From assembly GCF_029227915.1 (NCBI RefSeq), contig NC_079875.1:18905001-18969000 (forward strand): 64,000 bases of DNA, read 5' to 3'. The notes under the pieces are model-generated. The model saw only the letters and a program-made list of their open reading frames with translations. It made no database searches and was not told the origin of the DNA. This document shows positions 32,204 to 42,700 of the stretch, piece by piece. Position numbers and translations under genes: made by a program. This stretch comes from Hydractinia symbiolongicarpus (Eukaryota > Cnidaria > Hydrozoa > Anthoathecata > Hydractiniidae). Position 1 is the stretch's first letter. Each line of letters starts with the position of its first letter.

Positions 32204-33498
32204 CTATTTCTTTCCAACATATAGCACGATAAACCAGGCAGCAGCCGCGATGGCCATATGCAGATGTTTGGCTGCGTATTCGACGACGGTTGTCGCTACT
32301 CTGAGAAAGGAGACAACTGTACCAATAATCCTGGGTAATGCAGCACCTGCCTTACCTGCCAAGTATTTGAGGAATTTACCCAATCGTTCCAGCTGCTTCT
32401 TTACAAACCCTCTTCCTGAACCTCCTGCGGCATTTCCTCCTGCAGCACCCGCCGCGGTAGAACCCCTCGTAACAGCGAGTACAATGGTGGAAACCAGTAG
32501 GCCAACGGCCTAGACGATACTCGCTATAGTTATCCCTTGCTCCTTAAAAAGTATTTTAAGCTTTTCAAGCAGGGACTTATCATCTGCAGCGATCTTCATC
32601 AACTCAGCCTTGATATTTTTCAATTGCTTAAAAATCTCAGAGGAAAGTAGACCATGTCTACCCAGTACAACCTTCCTATCCTTCTTCAATTTATCAATAT
32701 CTTTTTCAAGAACAGCGATTTCTTTATGCCTTTGCCCCGCAGCCTTCTGCCTCTTGAGTTGTTTCACCCTATCCTCTTTTTTTCCTATATCACTATCATA
32801 TTTAATAATATCACCCTTCAATTTCTTAATATTATTCTGTAAGCTTTCAATTTCGAGCTTGATTCCTCCTATATTAATGTCATCGGCGGCAGCGTCGTCG
32901 ATGAACGAAGTATCGACAAAACCCTGCATATCATATGCAAAATCTTAGATACTGTCTATTGTTTTCATCTGGATTATTTCACTCTCCTTCATCTCTTTAC
33001 CCTCCTCCTCCTCTTCATCCTTATTCAACACAAGGGCATCAACTTCATTCGCGAGGTTCTGGGCCCTTGCTTCACCCCCTTTGTTGGGCGTGGTGATATA
33101 TTCTTTAAAACCCATGTCTCGCACGAAATTTGTTAAAATGGTCCCGGCACTTAGTAAACCAATACCATTCTTCTTATATATTAAATTAGTAATATCTACA
33201 CCCCTATAAAAAGATGATTCCCTTCCAAATGAAAATTATCATAGGGGATCACATGGATGGGTCCTACCCTACTATCCATACCAATTTGGTTGTACAGCTT
33301 GTCGACCTTTAATACTAATAGCGTCCTGGCCGTATCCATATCTGTAGCCACGATGTCTCTATGCTGTTGTTGTCCCGAAGTTGATGGAAGTTGCTGCGTT
33401 GATGGAAGTTTCTGTGTAGTATCATCGGGTTTATCATCCCTCCCGCCACTCTTATCATCAAGATTATCTTCATGCGTAAATATTGGATTATCAGCCAT
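32204..33498 (-). pseudogene. Coiled-coil and membrane protein, copy B
   Basis: It starts MADNPIFTHEDNLDD at 33498, divergent from the capsid gene. Pieces in order: polar Gln-rich N-terminus, TPNKGGEARAQNLANEV, an acidic stretch, a Lys/Glu-rich coiled coil (32580-32860), the helix ITIASIV, a Gly/Ala stretch, QLERLGKFLKYLAGK, and hydrophobic helices to 32204. Breaks: a stop near 33196, TAA near 32945 and a stop at 32510. Same gene as 4114-5418. A structural or membrane-acting virion protein is a guess. Confidence 0.55.
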
Positions 33499-33528
33499 TT
33501 ACTAGAAGATTTCCTATATATAATAAAC
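33499..33528. promoter_or_regulatory. Divergent start region, capsid and coiled-coil genes, copy B
   Basis: Thirty bases with TATATATAATAAAC next to the capsid ATG. Same arrangement as 4092-4113. Confidence 0.45.
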
Positions 33529-34776
33529 ATGAGTGCATTCGGAACTACCTTAGACCTATATGCAGAAACGAAGCAGCTTTTTGGCATCAAAGGGAGAAAA
33601 CAGAGGGTTCAGATGAGCCACATACCTTCAACGATTAATCGAAACGAAGACCTCTATGTTGACGTACCAAACATGTCCCAGAATGATGTCATTTTTCCGG
33701 GGAGTCTTAAACTACTGTTTGACCTGACGCTGACGGGGACCAATACGAAACGTACCCTAGTCAGCAACATAGGCAAAAGTCTGGCACGGGATCTACGTAT
33801 TACCTTAAACAGTAACGAGGTACAGAACATTAGCAACTACAGCACCCTGGCGGTCTACAAGGATCTCTGGCTGCCAAAATTCGATCGGGACAATAACCTT
33901 ATCCTCCAAGGCATCAACCCGAACGACGGGACCATCAGGGCCTTACAGGTCAATGCTAGTGATCATGTCAGGACGGATGAAGAAAAGGCTATCGCTGCGG
34001 CGTATGGTAACACCTTCTGCGTGCCACTGGGAAAGATGTTTGAGTTGACAAGAGACCTGCCTGCAATTTGTCCTACATTTCGCACCTCATAGCGACGTCA
34101 TCAAAGATGCGGGGACGGCAGCCTCGGGAAGCACGGCGGCCAAGGCAGCCAATGCCGCGTACAAAATCTCCAACATCAAGCTGGAGTTTGACAAGATCAC
34201 TCGTGAAGGCTTAGCAAGTGCCATGATGTCCCGTTATAGTCGTCTTGCTTTACCCTATGAACGGATCCTAAGAAGCAGAGTGGTGACTATGAAAAAGGCC
34301 GATACCAGCTACAACCTCCAAATCGATACCCCTGCAAAGAGCTTAAAAGGTGTCTTGCTACTCTTTATGGATCCCGAGAAGGTGAAGCCCTATGCTGGTG
34401 TCAATGAGGTGTTCTATAACTCAAACATTGAGAAGATAAGTGTCACTGTGGAAGGGGAACCCAATGAGTTATACTCACGCGCGATGCTCCCCAAAGACCA
34501 CCTCGAACAATTCGTGAACCATTTCGGTAGACATGATAGTAATGTGACAATTGGCCAATTCTATAATGAACGATACGCCCTATTTGTGGACTTCAGGGCC
34601 TCTCCCGACGATACCCTAATGGCTCCGGAAGGCCCCTACAACGCCTTAGTGATGGCATTACCCTACACATGACTAAAAAGGCCGACGGAACCGGGGGTTT
34701 CAGATGCTTTGTTTACCTGCTCCAAGACGCACAGTTGAATATACTCGATGGCAGGTTTCACTTGGTGGAGTACTAA
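33529..34776 (+). pseudogene. Major capsid protein, copy B, broken
   Basis: It starts MSAFGTTLDLYAETKQLFG. The frame is open to about 34060 (FELTRDLP), where a short deletion removes the segment that reads LYPAGMYN in copy A and shifts the frame. It continues from about 34070 to 34625 in the next frame (ASAMMSRYSRLALPYERIL, VEGEPNELYSRAMLPK), and shifts once more near 34630 before the end at 34776 (LLQDAQLNIL). The stop TAA is part of TAATAAATG, which starts the next gene. Confidence 0.8.
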
Positions 34777-34779
34777 TAA

Positions 34780-35075
34780 ATGGCCACAATCGCTTTCATC
34801 TTTGCAGGTGCTGCTATCAACGCATTAGCCTTTAGCGGCACCAACTTCTTGTTTTCTAAGCTTTCGGGGCATGGCGAGGCCGAGAAGAAACATGACCAAG
34901 CTATGGAAAAATTGCAAGCAGCTCAGGCCCAATGGGTACAAGATCGACAAGCCAAGTTGGATTGGTTTGCTGAGCAAAGGGAAATGCAAATAAAGGCCGG
35001 TAAGAGTCTTCACGAACTCGATGACGACCTGTATAAATACTACATTGCTTCAAACAAGTCTCATGTGGTAGCACC
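34780..35075 (+). pseudogene. Small helical/membrane protein, copy B, 3' end lost
   Basis: It starts MATIAFIFAGAAINALAF, a hydrophobic helix, then a charged helix rich in Gln (MEKLQAAQAQWVQDRQ) and KAGKSLHELDDDLYKYYIAS. Past about 35050 it runs into the middle of the integrase gene, so a deletion removed its C-terminal helix and the start of the integrase. Function unknown. Confidence 0.55.
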
Positions 35076-35790
35076 TATAAATACATACTCACGGGTATTG
35101 ACGTGGCCTCAAGGTACAAAGTAGCTAGGCCTCTGCGTACCAAAAAAGCCAGCGAAGTCGCGGACATGATCAAAGATATCTACAAGGCAGGACCTTTACG
35201 ATACTCCAGGATTTTTCAGTGTGATAACGGCTCCGAATTTAAGTCAGATGTAACCAAGCTGCTACAGGACAAGGGGGTTGATATTAAACGGGCTACCACC
35301 AAGTACCACCATACGTTCACGGCCTTTGTCGGTACTCGCTGTACTCGCGAAAAGACTCTTTAAACCCCAAGATGCGCAAGAGCTTGTTTCTAACGAGACT
35401 AGTAGTATATGGGTGAAAAACTGTATACCATGGTAAAAAGTCTAAATAATACAAAGACTGATATGATCATCATGAAGCCCAACAAGGCTATTAAATTTGA
35501 GGATGTCCCACTTGCGAAAAGCGAAGAATACCCAGAAGAGAGAGCCTTACCTGAGGATGGATTGCGCCTCTATCTGCTACAACCGGGAGAGGAACACGAT
35601 GACTCGAAAACACGTGCCGCCGACGTCTTTTGGAGTAGGAAAATGTGTAGGTTGTACCGCATAGTAGCAGGCAGTCGTCTTTTGTACTATTTAAAGAACG
35701 GTCCCGAAAGAAGCTTCGTGTCGGAAGAACTCATGCAGGTAGGTACCAGAGGATGTTCAGGTACCGCCGGAGCATGTGAAGGATTGGTAA
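35076..35790 (+). pseudogene. Polinton integrase, copy B, deleted
   Basis: It begins inside the catalytic core (DVASRYKVARPLR, CDNGSEFKSD). The N-terminal third with the first catalytic Asp is missing. A small deletion near 35325-35340 also removes the catalytic Glu region that copy A keeps. The C-terminal domain (SRLLYYLKNGP, FVSEELM) is readable, and a 4-base duplication (ggta) near 35740 shifts the frame just before the true end at 35790. It cannot make an active enzyme. Confidence 0.8.
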
Positions 35791-35962
35791 AGAGTATTTT
35801 CAGGAGTACCTCTAAAGGTTCATCCTCCAACTCTTTACTCGGATCTCTTATATACAGCAAAGGGGGCTCAGTATAGAACGGGTATCCATAGAATATGCCT
35901 TTGATGCTATATGATGTGAGGATAATTTTACTACCCACAAGAGTAGTAGAATTAGCGCCCGC

Positions 35963-36400
35963 TTACGACATATCAATGTCAAACTCAAATACCTCCCGCG
36001 TATCATCGTCAAGTAACGTGAAATTGTTGAGATAAAAATTCTCAATGCCTAGGGTATCGTCCCTGAATCGGCACCAAGCATGCACTGCATTAAGATTGTC
36101 GCATTCCGGTTTCCTAGCGGTCATATCAGGGTACATTGCTTTTAACGTGTTTATGCTTGCACTCAGTTGCCTACGCTGGCATCGGATCATGTAGTGCTTA
36201 TGCATGCCTTTTTTCCATGCTAGTGGGGATCGTTTTTATCAACCACGCATAGCACGGTATCATATTGATATCGGTGTGGAACATGCCTATGCTGTAGTTC
36301 CGAGTTGTCTTGCTTAAGAACACTAAGTTGTTCATCCCTATCCTCAATTTCATCCCCGAGTGCCACGAGTTGATTGTCCCTATCCTCACCGAGGAAGGCC
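35963..36400 (-). pseudogene. BRO-type protein, C-terminal remnant, copy B
   Basis: It has a short coiled-coil part (DEIEDRDEQLSVLKQDNSE), then HYMIRCQRRQL and NAVHAWCRFRDDTLG, matching 1140-1469 in copy A. The BRO-N domain itself is deleted, and the remaining part is joined directly to the broken ATPase. A frameshift lies near 36200. Confidence 0.55.
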
Positions 36401-36414
36401 AGGCCCCTACCCCT

Positions 36415-36743
36415 GCTTATCGAGGCTCTCGTCAGATATCATGTCGTCGGCTATGAAGAGACTCTCCTCGCCTGCCAACAATGAGGACAATTCTGCTATC
36501 CAAACATATCTGCTATTCAAACATTTGATCCTTAGGGTTGATCAGAAAGACATAGGAGTCTTTCCATAGCGATGCTTTTTCTAAATAGGTGGTATTCCAC
36601 CGTATAGTCGGGCACAGTATCACAATATTGTGATAGTGTCCCTTATACTCGTTTTCCAGTAGGTACAGGACACGCTGCGTTTTCCCGCAAGACGTCGGGC
36701 CGGTGAAGATTGCCGTGTGGGAGTCTTTTAAAGCATCCAACAT
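36415..36743 (-). pseudogene. Packaging ATPase, N-terminal half, copy B
   Basis: It starts MLDALKDSHTAIFTGPTSCG; Walker A GPTSCGKT is intact. After CPTIRWNTTYL the frame is lost at a short insertion near 36515 and resumes with SSLLAGEES and ADDMISDESLDK (Walker B region). The rest, with the sensor region kept in copy A, is gone through the same deletion that removed BRO-N. The start follows TTAATAA directly (TAATAAATG). Confidence 0.75.
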
Positions 36744-36782
36744 TTATTAATAGTAGGACCATTTCCTATTATGGATTTTAGG

Positions 36783-37259
36783 CTATATAGCTGCACAGGT
36801 TGAACAGATCCACACACCACCATGATTATTCATCAAAGACCCCCGGCAGGCAGGGCAGAGCTTGGTATTTTGGGTCTGGTACTCAAGAGGTAGAGGATCA
36901 AACACTAGCTTACCTTCCAGGAAACGCAATACTTTGCGATACCTCTTGACGAATTGTGCCTTCTCTGGGCCGACAGGCTCGGGAGGAGCTACAATGAGTT
37001 CAATGTACTGGGGTATAATATCGTACGTGAACAGGGTATACAAAAGCAGGTAATCTTCATGCTGTTGAAACCCTCTAATTTCCTTATCAATGGTAAGAGG
37101 GTCTACCTCGTGTTCGATAACATGGTCCTTGCATTTGGTACGCCGCTTCCCCTTCGCTTTGTCCAGGCAACCTATGCAACTCTTCGTTCGACTATTGCCC
37201 CTGATCCTGAAATTTTCTAGGGTTAAAACGTGTCTGCACTTCGAACATACCCTTTCCAT
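36783..37259 (-). CDS. Zinc-ribbon protein, copy B
   Basis: 158 residues, MERVCSKCRHVLTLENFRI at the N-terminus and CPACRG...WICSTC at the C-terminus, two separate zinc-ribbon-like Cys pairs. Its N-terminus is related to those of the next two genes upstream (CSKCKHYLPLNQFRI, CSNCKHFLFLDNFRI), so the three arose by duplication. The first codons overlap the end of the HNH gene. Function unknown; nucleic acid binding is likely. No lesion. Confidence 0.6.
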   Translation of the reverse strand: MERVCSKCRHVLTLENFRIRGNSRTKSCIGCLDKAKGKRRTKCKDHVIEHEVDPLTIDKEIRGFQQHEDYLLLYTLFTYDIIPQYIELIVAPPEPVGPEKAQFVKRYRKVLRFLEGKLVFDPLPLEYQTQNTKLCPACRGSLMNNHGGVWICSTCAAI

Positions 37260-37653
37260 TTGTATTTACCCTTGAGTGTGTGTGCAATACCCTGGCAAAA
37301 TCATCAAGCGTTGGATATCTGCCAGTTTCTTGATACTTAAACAGAACCTTGTGATCAAGGTGCAAGAACTCATAGTCTTCCCAGGTCATCCCATCAGAAA
37401 ACTGGGCTTCAATATGAGCCCTACAGATAGCCACGAGGTCTTTGTTTTCATGTAGAGGCTTGGGGCAATTATAACCACATTCCTTACATTTGTATCTCCG
37501 CCTTTGATGGGGGCATTTTGCGCGATCCTTTGAGGCTTTGTTGGCAGCGAGGCATTTAATGCATTGATTCAATATTCGACCATTACGTTTGATCCTGAAC
37601 TGGTTCAGGGGGAGATAGTGTTTACATTTTGAACATGTCTTACCCTCCTCCAT
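37192..37653 (-). CDS. HNH-type endonuclease-like protein with zinc ribbon (HNH2)
   Basis: I start it at 37653 (MEEGKTCSKCKHYLPL), not at the longer frame. Zinc ribbon at the N-terminus, a second Cys cluster (CKECGYNCPKP), HIEAQFSDGMTWEDY and LHLDHKVLFKYQETGRYPT, the last being the first half of an HNH active site. The typical C-terminal HNH part is not readable, so it may be cut short (the frame ends in unrelated sequence overlapping the next gene). Proteins of this layout are found in large DNA viruses as mobile or homing-type endonucleases. Confidence 0.6.
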   Translation of the reverse strand: MEEGKTCSKCKHYLPLNQFRIKRNGRILNQCIKCLAANKASKDRAKCPHQRRRYKCKECGYNCPKPLHENKDLVAICRAHIEAQFSDGMTWEDYEFLHLDHKVLFKYQETGRYPTLDDFARVLHTHSRVNTNGKGMFEVQTRFNPRKFQDQGQ

Positions 37654-37698
37654 ATTTCTATTTGGCCTTGGGGACAAATAGAAATTTTATCGGACGCT

Positions 37699-38545
37699 CT
37701 ATTTCGAGACATGTCGATTGCCTTTCGAAATGTTTTTGCTTGCCCACATGGGTTGTGTATTGGAATAGTGCAATCTCATAACAACTTCAGCAACCGATGG
37801 AGAATCTCCATTTTCTTGATACCTGAGTGGTATTTTGTGATCGATATGCCACAACTGAACTAATTTTGGACTTTGACCTTATAAATGTGGTAAATGAGGC
37901 AATTGGACTCCAAGAATTAACATTCTTCTTACTTTGGCATGAATGCTGGAACTCCGCAGTTACACTGGACGCTGGGTTAGCTCTTTATTTAAAAATCTAG
38001 ATCAATGAGTCATTCTTACTGTGCGACTAATCCTAGCCGTTAGCGCGTCTCCGTAATTGACCCAGTTCATACCCTCGATAAACTGGGCTTCAATATAGGT
38101 ACGCAGTGTAGCGATATCGCAACCTAGGTACTCCTGAGAGCTGAGTTCCTTGTTTCTCCTAAGGGCATTATGGGTTCGGTTGCTTACAACACCAGCCAGA
38201 TGTCCGATAGGATCGCAAATGGGGCACTGGAATCTTAGCTTTTGATGTTTACAAATCTGACTTCCCTTGCAGTCCTTACAGCGAGATCTTATTTTTTCAT
38301 GTTTACAAATTTGACTTCCCTTACAGTTCTTGCATTGATCCTCCTTTCATGAGGGCAAATCTGACTGCCCTTGTATTCTTTGCAAAAAGCCCTCACCCTT
38401 TCATGGGGGCACCTATTACGTTCACGTGACGCCCTGCTAGCATCGTATTTGATGCACATTTTTGTCCGTTGACCATTTCCCTTATCCTAAAATTGTCCAA
38501 GAATAAAAAGTGTTTACAGTTAGAACACTTACATTTCCCTTCCAT
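37699..38545 (-). pseudogene. HNH endonuclease with zinc-ribbon repeats (HNH1)
   Basis: It starts MEGKCKCSNCKHFLFLDNF. Several Cys/His units of the type CKDCKGSQICKH follow in shifting frames, then CPICDPIGHLAGVVSNRTH, YIEAQFIEGMNW, and, after about 150 bases of unrelated sequence (37870-38020), LWHIDHKIPLRYQENGD and SNTQPMWASKNISKGNRH, a full HNH signature. The insertion and several frameshifts make it a pseudogene. Sister of HNH2. Confidence 0.65.
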
Positions 38546-38606
38546 ATTGATTTCTATTTGTCTCTACGACAAATAGAAACTTTACCACACGCTTATTTTG
38601 GAGGTA

Positions 38607-38847
38607 TCATCCCTGCTTGATCGCATATTCGTCGAACAAGATCGCTGCCGTGATATAGCCGGCGAGCTTCAGACCGTCCTCCAAGTCCATCTTAGCCCCG
38701 GGTCTAGAAACTCCCAGAGCCTTTTTTGCACCCATGGCTATCGGGATTGTATACAATACCAGCCTGACTGATTCACATAAGGAGTCAATAACCATTGTCC
38801 CCTTTCAGACTAATGTTGCTATCCATGTGAGCCTTGCTTGTTGCCAT
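38607..38847 (-). pseudogene. Small membrane-type protein
   Basis: The likely start at 38847 follows TAATAA directly. The frame is lost after GDNGY and picked up again at MVIDSLCESVRL, then runs open to 38607 (LVLYTIPIAMGAKKALG, GLKLAGYITAAILFDEYA). Moderately hydrophobic; function unknown. Confidence 0.4.
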
Positions 38848-38850
38848 TTA

Positions 38851-39195
38851 TTATAGCATTTTGAAAATCTCAGGATGGGGCCGAGTTTTGCCCTGTTCAG
38901 GCTCTGGAGTCGCCGGCTTGTTAGCTTCATTTTCACCTCTGCCAAACCTATACCATACCCCAACACCTGTGGCAAGCACGGCTAATGTTCTTACCCCTTA
39001 CATATAGACCGACTGTACGGAACTGGCCCCAGAAGAGGTTTTGACTGTAGGTTCTACAGTACCCTCTTGTTGTTTCATCTCTTCCTTTCTTTTCTTCATC
39101 AGTGCCGTTAACTTGTGACCCTGCGCCACTGTCCCTGGATGCTTTACTGGTTTTGTGATAACTCTCTCTTCTTGTTTCTGTTCTTCTTCACTCAT
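38851..39195 (-). pseudogene. Small basic protein with one membrane helix
   Basis: MSEEEQKQEERVITKPVKHP, a Lys-rich part, then an in-frame TAA at about 38998, then a hydrophobic helix (VRTLAVLATGVGVWYRF) and a Pro-rich tail ending KML. Only the stop breaks it. The terminal TAATAAATG overlaps the start of the next gene. Not a family I know. Confidence 0.45.
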
Positions 39196-39200
39196 TTATA

Positions 39201-39698
39201 TTATAGCACCGTCCGAGGCTTTTCCTTAGTCTCCGCCTCATCCTCTTTCTTCTTGCCCATGTGTCTCGCGGTGTGCCCAAACACTAAGAGGGGTGCTAAA
39301 CATTTCCCTAGCGTGCAGTACACGAGAATACCTAGGTCTGCCATGGCATCTCGGATAACTGGGTCCTCGTTGATGTCCCTGCGAAGATCCTCAATATTGT
39401 CGATGTCCACGAAATTGGTCATCAGATTAGTATATACATGCACCGCGTGGGTACTTAAAGCTTTCGCTGTTTTTTCACCCTTTTTGTGGAGTTCTCGCTG
39501 TACGTACTCGGCATGTCCCTTTTCTACCGCCTCATCAGGGGCCTTGTCAACAAACCCTTCTGTGAATTTTTTGGGTAGAAGATGCCCCTTGCCTTTACGC
39601 AGGGCCTCCTTCAGGACTTTGCATTTATCGATGGGTTTCTCTATCTGCTTATAGGTTTCTGCAGAGGCTTTGTCGAATAATCGTGCAAGATCTGACAT
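39201..39698 (-). CDS. Unknown 165-residue Polinton protein
   Basis: It starts MSDLARLFDKASAETYKQ after AATAAAG. Lys-rich and mostly helical, with FTEGFVDKAPDEAVEKGHAEYVQREL and a mildly hydrophobic part LGILVYCTLGKCLAPLLVF near the end. It has no lesion. It lies just after the polymerase gene on the same strand. No known domain seen. Confidence 0.55.
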   Translation of the reverse strand: MSDLARLFDKASAETYKQIEKPIDKCKVLKEALRKGKGHLLPKKFTEGFVDKAPDEAVEKGHAEYVQRELHKKGEKTAKALSTHAVHVYTNLMTNFVDIDNIEDLRRDINEDPVIRDAMADLGILVYCTLGKCLAPLLVFGHTARHMGKKKEDEAETKEKPRTVL

Positions 39699-39781
39699 CT
39701 TTATTAATAGCCTTTTGTATTTAGAAAAGCAAAACGCGATCAGATCGGTAGAAGTATAGCAATTAGTAGGCATATGTCCAT

Positions 39782-42700
39782 TTATTTCCGGGCGGACACC
39801 AGGCGGTAGTGGCCACGGGCAAGTGTGGACGTTTGATCAGGTTGCACAAGCCTTTTATCATCCGCCCTGTTCAGGGCTAACTTGTTCACATTTTGTGTGT
39901 ATACCTGGTGGTTCTTGTTTTGAATCAATACCTGGCTCTTGTATATATCAACGCCCTCTTCCAGGCATCGCCTATAATCGTCGAAGGTGGTTGGCTTCTT
40001 CGTAACCTACACGCCTACAACCTTCTTGTTTTTCCCTATGGGAAGAGGCCGGTTATCATCTGGATTATAGGCACTCGTGTCGAAGCGTGTCTCAACATCC
40101 TGCGCAATGTCGCGGTAAAACTCCTCTCTTCGAATGTGGTACATAAAGGAGTCCGTGTCCATGTAGCATAGCTGTAATTTGCTGCCATACTTGGGTTGCA
40201 TGAAATCGTAGTGACTCGTACATTACTATCTTTGACATATCCAGTATGGCCTGCCCTATATACACGGGCTTATTCATCTTGACCTCCGTCTTGCCCATCT
40301 CTACTGAACCTGTTTCCACCCTTGAAATTTGGCTTCATGATCAGCTTCATATACTTGTCCTCGCTGGTGACCAGTTGAATGTTGCGGTGGTTCCAGATAT
40401 TCTCCATGGTCTTGCCAAACACCGAGAGGTTCATGAGTTTGTAGAAGTCCTTTTCAAACTCGTTTTTGACAGCGGCTCTCAGCCTCGTGTTGTGATCTAT
40501 ATACCCTTTCAACCATGCCTTCTGGTTAAACTGGACGATCCTGTGCACCTTCTTCAGTTCAAGCCCATGTTTTATAGCCTCGTGAAGGGCTCTGATATGT
40601 ACCATATATCCACGTTTATGCCCCAAGTTCGGCACCAGTTATTCGACCTTTTTAATCACCATCCGTTCCAGTAAAAACAGTAACTCGTTATGGCTATCGT
40701 GTAGCCTTGAGGGGCAGTCGATGTTAACCTCTAAAATGTACCCATGCTTGTTCTTTTTAACGAGCTTCTCAATTCGCTTTTCGGTAAAGGCCTCTACGTT
40801 TGAGATTCATTTGAAACCATCCGTTGGGAGATCTTGACACATCGCCCATCCGAATAGGTTGTTCGCATCGAGGTACTGTAGGTAGGAGGATTCTTCATCC
40901 GGGTTATACTGGTCTCCCATATAATTGTTTGCTTTGGCATAACGGTGTACCACCTGAGTTATAACTCCTCGGATACCTTTTTCAAACATCAGGAGCATGT
41001 TGGGATCTGTGAGGAGCTCTAGCCTTATCCCGGTATACTTGAGTGCTGCCTTCCATGCCAGGCCAGGTGCACTGTAAAAGTGCGCAGGATCAAGCTTGTA
41101 GTTTGTCAAGCATACGTTTCGAAACGTTTTGAAGACGTCGGCCAATAGTATTACGTCCGTGGCCAGGTAGACATCGTGATAGTCGCCCATGGTAACTTCA
41201 TCACCATCTGGGGCAATACAATTCCATACCTTTATCGCGTATTTATAATCATCCTCTGATATACCCTTCATGTTCAGCTTGCATCCTTGGAGGTAGCCCC
41301 ACCTCTTCAAATCGTTGCCAATCATCCATGTACTCGTACGGATAGACACCTTTTCTGAGCATTAGCCGGAATACATCGTCCTTTTCAATGAACTTTGCCA
41401 TGGATGGTGCGTTTGCCTTTTTTGCCTTTTGCATTTTTTACACCAAAACTTTGCCACATACCCGGCATCTACACTCTGGAATTCCAGACAGGTATCTGCA
41501 CAATGTTGACATTTCATACCGGCGGCGTTTGTCCCAATGAGGTTGCTTGCTAATTTGTCCAGGCTTAAGGGCATGAATCGACAACTATCGATGAACCTAA
41601 TCTCGATCTTCTTATACGTTTCTCCATCGCCATATCCCATGCTTGCAAGGGGTACCTTAATTTTAACATTGAAACTGATATATTTTTCAGTATTCTCAGC
41701 GATACAACCAATGTCCTGGGTGTCGCATTTTTCACCTAATTCTCGTATAAACAGGTGCGCATTGTACCCGCTTAGATTGTGGAATATCACAGGTATGTGA
41801 CTAGGTATCTTATATTTGAGGTTACAGCTGTTATGCGCCGCGCCTCTATATAGCCCTGTATAGTGACAGTGGTCTCGAACTTTGCAGTTATTCTCACAGT
41901 CGTCAAATGGCTTTAGGCATATATGGCAGTGCGTGGCCTCGTTATGTTCCCTCCTTAGGACCTCTGTCAGTTCCAGCATGGGTTGTTGTGGGTAGGTATT
42001 ATATAATCGCTTCACCTCGTCCTCTAGGTGGTCCACGAACTTCCGTCACACAGTCATTACCCCTGTAGACTGTTAGGGGATCTGGTACATTTCCGTATGC
42101 AAATGTACTATAGGTGAACCAGCCAGATGGTACATGCTTACTCAGTCTTTTCGTCTTGGTCTCCCTGGCATCTTCTACCGGTATTAATAAGCTCTCAAAA
42201 TCAGCATATATTGCAAAAGGTACCTTGAATTACATCTGACCATCTCTGTAGAATAACCATTTTTCGGCCTCGTTTGGCATTGTCATTTTAACAGCCTCGT
42301 GGTCCCTGCAGTAGCCATAGTGCTTGTCCCTCGATTCAACTGTAGGAAAGGCCTGTAGGTAGTTCAGGCAGAAGTGCATCGCATTCCTATTTTTCGATGT
42401 CTCTTTCCCCAATAGTCGCGATAGGCGATAAGTAACAGATTCACCTGCTTGTTACGTCTAATGTTGTGCTCTGATCGCTGTAGGATGTTGATCTTCTTTT
42501 CCATTATGTATAGGACGTTCACCGCAATGTCCCTGTTATTCTTTTCAAACTTGGATATATCCTTTATAGTTGTTGGGAACTTTATACCCTCCCAATTGTA
42601 GAGGTCTACGTAGCGATTTGTGATATTCGATTCGCGTTCCTTCCGATCTCTATATGGTGTAGGGATGCTATAACACCCCACTTGAAACATTCCTCATCTT

